NCBI GenBank assembly: GCA_018242525.1
Contig: JAFEBS010000019.1
Location: 186,001-250,000 of the forward strand
Source of the DNA: Planctomycetota bacterium
GTDB taxonomy: Bacteria > Planctomycetota > Planctomycetia > Planctomycetales > Planctomycetaceae
DNA: 64,000 nucleotides
Direction of reading: 5' to 3'
The notes under the pieces are model-generated. The model was not told where the DNA came from. It saw only the letters and a list, made by a program, of their open reading frames with translations, and ran no database searches. Made by a program: the position numbers and the translations under genes. This document shows, piece by piece, positions 62,435 through 64,000 of the stretch; positions within the stretch are counted from its first letter, which is position 1; each line of letters begins with the position of its first letter.

Positions 62435-63685
62435 TCACTCTTGAAGCAATTGCCGCAGGGCCGGGATCCGGCGTTTTCCTTCGGCGGCCGCCTTGGCATC
62501 CTGGCCATCCTCGACAATCGTTTCCCACAGTTCGATCGCGGCCTTGAGCATATCCGAGCGTTGTTTCGCGTACTGATCCGGCAGCTTGCCGGACGCATAC
62601 CCATCCAGGGCCCTGGCACGCGCGACCAGAAACTTTCGCTGTTCGGCAATGTCGTCTGCTTCCCACGGTTTTTCGCGACGACCTTCGTACTCCAGCAGGA
62701 TGCGTTTGGCGGATTCCGCCGCCGCCAGATCCGGCCAGCGAGTCATCACGCCCTGGAGTTGCATCAGTCCGGAATAGATCGTCTTCCGATCCTTGATCCG
62801 GGATTCTCCCTCGGCCAGCAACAGCTTGGCCTGTTCCTCCCGGCTGGGGGCCTGATCGGCGGCAACTCGACTGGTGGGATGTTGCTGTGCCAGTTTGCGT
62901 CGTTGGGCCACGGCCGCATCCAGCCATTCCAGGGCGGCCTGAAACGGCTTGGCGTCAGGAATGCCATGCCCCAGCCTGGGGACAACCGTGACGCGGGTGC
63001 GAATCCCCATGTCGGAAAACATCGGGCCGCGAAATCGTTCGACCTCGCCCAGATTGAAGTCTTCGGTCCCGGTCAGAAACGCCAGACTCAATCGATCGAT
63101 GGCACGATGACGCAGCCACGATTCCTCACGCAATTCGCCACCGGCACAGACCGGGATCGCACCACCGAACAGTTCCGGCAGGGCGAATGCGACGGCACAG
63201 GCGACTCGCCCCCCACCCGAGAACCCGGCGATGTAGGTTCGGTCTGGATCAATTCGATGCTGTTGACGGACATCATCGAGGACATCCAGCACCAGTCGCA
63301 CTCGTCGAGGCATCGGAGTATTGTTGCCCGCCCCGTAAGGACTGGCGAACACGATTCCCTTCTGCTTGCAGACACTTTCGAGCTGTTTCCACCCCGCCGG
63401 TGAAACTCCGGCGGAAACAAACAAGATCATCGGCAACCCGTCGTTTTTACCTTGGGGCGCGGCGGGGATGTACCGCTCGTACCGCTGCTGCCGGGACTCG
63501 TAACCGGCCAGCCAGTCGGCGGGTGGTTCGACGACGCTCTGGTTCGAAACAACAAATGTCCAGTCCAGCCGCGTCGGTTCAGCGACGGTGACTTCCTTCT
63601 GATAGCCCGACTCGGCCGCGAGACTGGCGTTGATCATCAGAAACAACAGAACGACAGCCGTTTCCACGCGTCCGAAGTACATCAT
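62435..63685 (-). CDS. Secreted alpha/beta hydrolase (esterase) with helical C-terminal extension
   Basis: About 416 residues. GAGG precedes ATG 63685. Signal peptide VETAVVLLFLMINASLAAES. The catalytic core has DRTYIAGFSGGGRVACAVAFALPE with nucleophile Ser156 and VVPRLGHGIPDAKPF with the catalytic His; the acid is probably Asp in FLTGTEDFN. This is the PHB-depolymerase-like/dienelactone hydrolase class. The last ~160 residues are helical (AAVAQRRKLAQQHP...AKLLLAEGESRIKDRKTIYSGLMQLQGVM) and may be a coiled-coil/TPR-like extension. The gene is convergent with the TIGR04255-type gene. Confidence 0.85.
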   Translation of the reverse strand: MMYFGRVETAVVLLFLMINASLAAESGYQKEVTVAEPTRLDWTFVVSNQSVVEPPADWLAGYESRQQRYERYIPAAPQGKNDGLPMILFVSAGVSPAGWKQLESVCKQKGIVFASPYGAGNNTPMPRRVRLVLDVLDDVRQQHRIDPDRTYIAGFSGGGRVACAVAFALPELFGGAIPVCAGGELREESWLRHRAIDRLSLAFLTGTEDFNLGEVERFRGPMFSDMGIRTRVTVVPRLGHGIPDAKPFQAALEWLDAAVAQRRKLAQQHPTSRVAADQAPSREEQAKLLLAEGESRIKDRKTIYSGLMQLQGVMTRWPDLAAAESAKRILLEYEGRREKPWEADDIAEQRKFLVARARALDGYASGKLPDQYAKQRSDMLKAAIELWETIVEDGQDAKAAAEGKRRIPALRQLLQE

Positions 63686-63697
63686 CGCAGATCCTCA

Positions 63698-63736
63698 CAC
63701 TGGCCCGACGCGCGAGCGAGGGACCGAAAGTTGGAC
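63698..63736 (+). repeat. CCGACGCGCGAGCGAGGG-family repeat, copy 3
   Basis: CACTGGCCCGACGCGCGAGC, then GAGGGACCG and AAGTTGGAC. Direct repeat of the copy at 61198; the pair brackets the TIGR04255-type and esterase genes. Confidence 0.75.
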
Positions 63737-63760
63737 AGTCCACCTGATCTTTTCCCCGAA

Positions 63761-63955
63761 GGGGATGGATCGCAAAGCACAGGGTGCGCTTCGCACCCTG
63801 TGAAGCTGGTCGATCGGAATCGCCATTTTCCCCGAAGGGGATAGATCTCGGCACACAGGCAGATCGTGAGAATGTATCCCCTTCAGGGAAAAAGAAAAAC
63901 TCGATTCATACGACACAGGGTGCGAAGCGCACCCTGTGCTTTGCGATTCATCCCC
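63761..63955. repeat. Long inverted repeat with 42-base arms, nested hairpins
   Basis: Left arm 63761-63802 and right arm 63914-63955 match at 41 of 42 positions in inverted order. Each arm contains a nested perfect hairpin, CACAGGGTGCG-CTT-CGCACCCTGTG. The 111-base centre holds more CCCCGAAGGGG hairpins. No gene overlaps it. It would fold into a large cruciform or RNA structure. Confidence 0.8.
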
Positions 63956-64000
63956 TCCCCAGCCACCGAGTCGAACGCCGTTCCGCTCTCCACCGACCCC

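Overview
The window looks like chromosomal DNA from a member of the Planctomycetota, probably order Planctomycetales. The signs are a DUF1559 pseudopilin-like protein (8530..7640), a PSCyt1/DUF1549/DUF1553 cytochrome protein (58327..61134), a giant secreted LamG/beta-propeller/five-heme protein (52362..58151), many long secreted proteins with planctomycete-type Gly/Pro-rich tails, and abundant small palindromic intergenic repeats. The assignment is by family composition only; there is no rRNA gene here. No prophage, transposase gene or CRISPR array is visible.

Layout. 1-3016: a truncated secreted TPR protein. 3500-7616: a sigma-54 activator divergent from an AhpD-like protein, a secreted alpha/beta hydrolase and a flavin-binding PNPOx-like protein. 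7640-12986: DUF1559 protein, ModE-like regulator, Tat-exported FAD oxidoreductase, PAS/CxxC sensor-like protein and a Gly/Tyr-rich repeat protein. 13358-16231: secreted cyanophycinase and a PIN-PhoH protein. 16350-20385: CvpA-like membrane protein, a GspE/PilB-type ATPase with an unusual membrane N-terminus, and a one-TM protein. 20752-25565: secreted proteins and a sulfotransferase. 26018-29055: a secretin followed by a Cys/Gly-rich lipoprotein. 29068-33734: esterase, redoxin/cytochrome c/copper-monooxygenase fusion, and an ECF sigma/membrane anti-sigma pair. 33944-34927: membrane-anchored EEP-family protein. 35212-40318: three tandem TolC-family outer-membrane proteins. 40530-48204: a possible carbohydrate/organic-acid block (TIM-barrel isomerase, CstA-type transporter, SDR, tRNA-Asp, GlcF and a GlcD-GlcE fusion). 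48844-52002: RND pump. 52362-61134: two cytochrome-containing secreted proteins. 61535-63685: a TIGR04255-type protein and a secreted esterase.

How parts may work together (inference). The GspE ATPase, CvpA-like protein, secretin, lipoprotein and DUF1559 protein are the kinds of parts used in type II secretion or type IV pili, but they are dispersed and no inner-membrane platform protein is seen. The three TolC proteins and the RND pump lack an adjacent membrane-fusion protein. The GlcD-GlcE/GlcF pair should form a glycolate oxidase-like complex; the nearby transporter, SDR and isomerase suggest uptake and oxidation of small carbon compounds.

Non-coding structure is rich. There are at least six families of hairpin-forming interspersed repeats: a GGGGTCTGACCCC family, a GCTAGC-centred family, a CCGACGCGCGAGCGAGGG family, a CACGAAGG family, a TTCCCAAGC hairpin, and a long inverted repeat at the right edge. 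One copy has supplied the last codons of the ECF sigma gene, and one pair of direct repeats brackets 61.2-63.7 kb.
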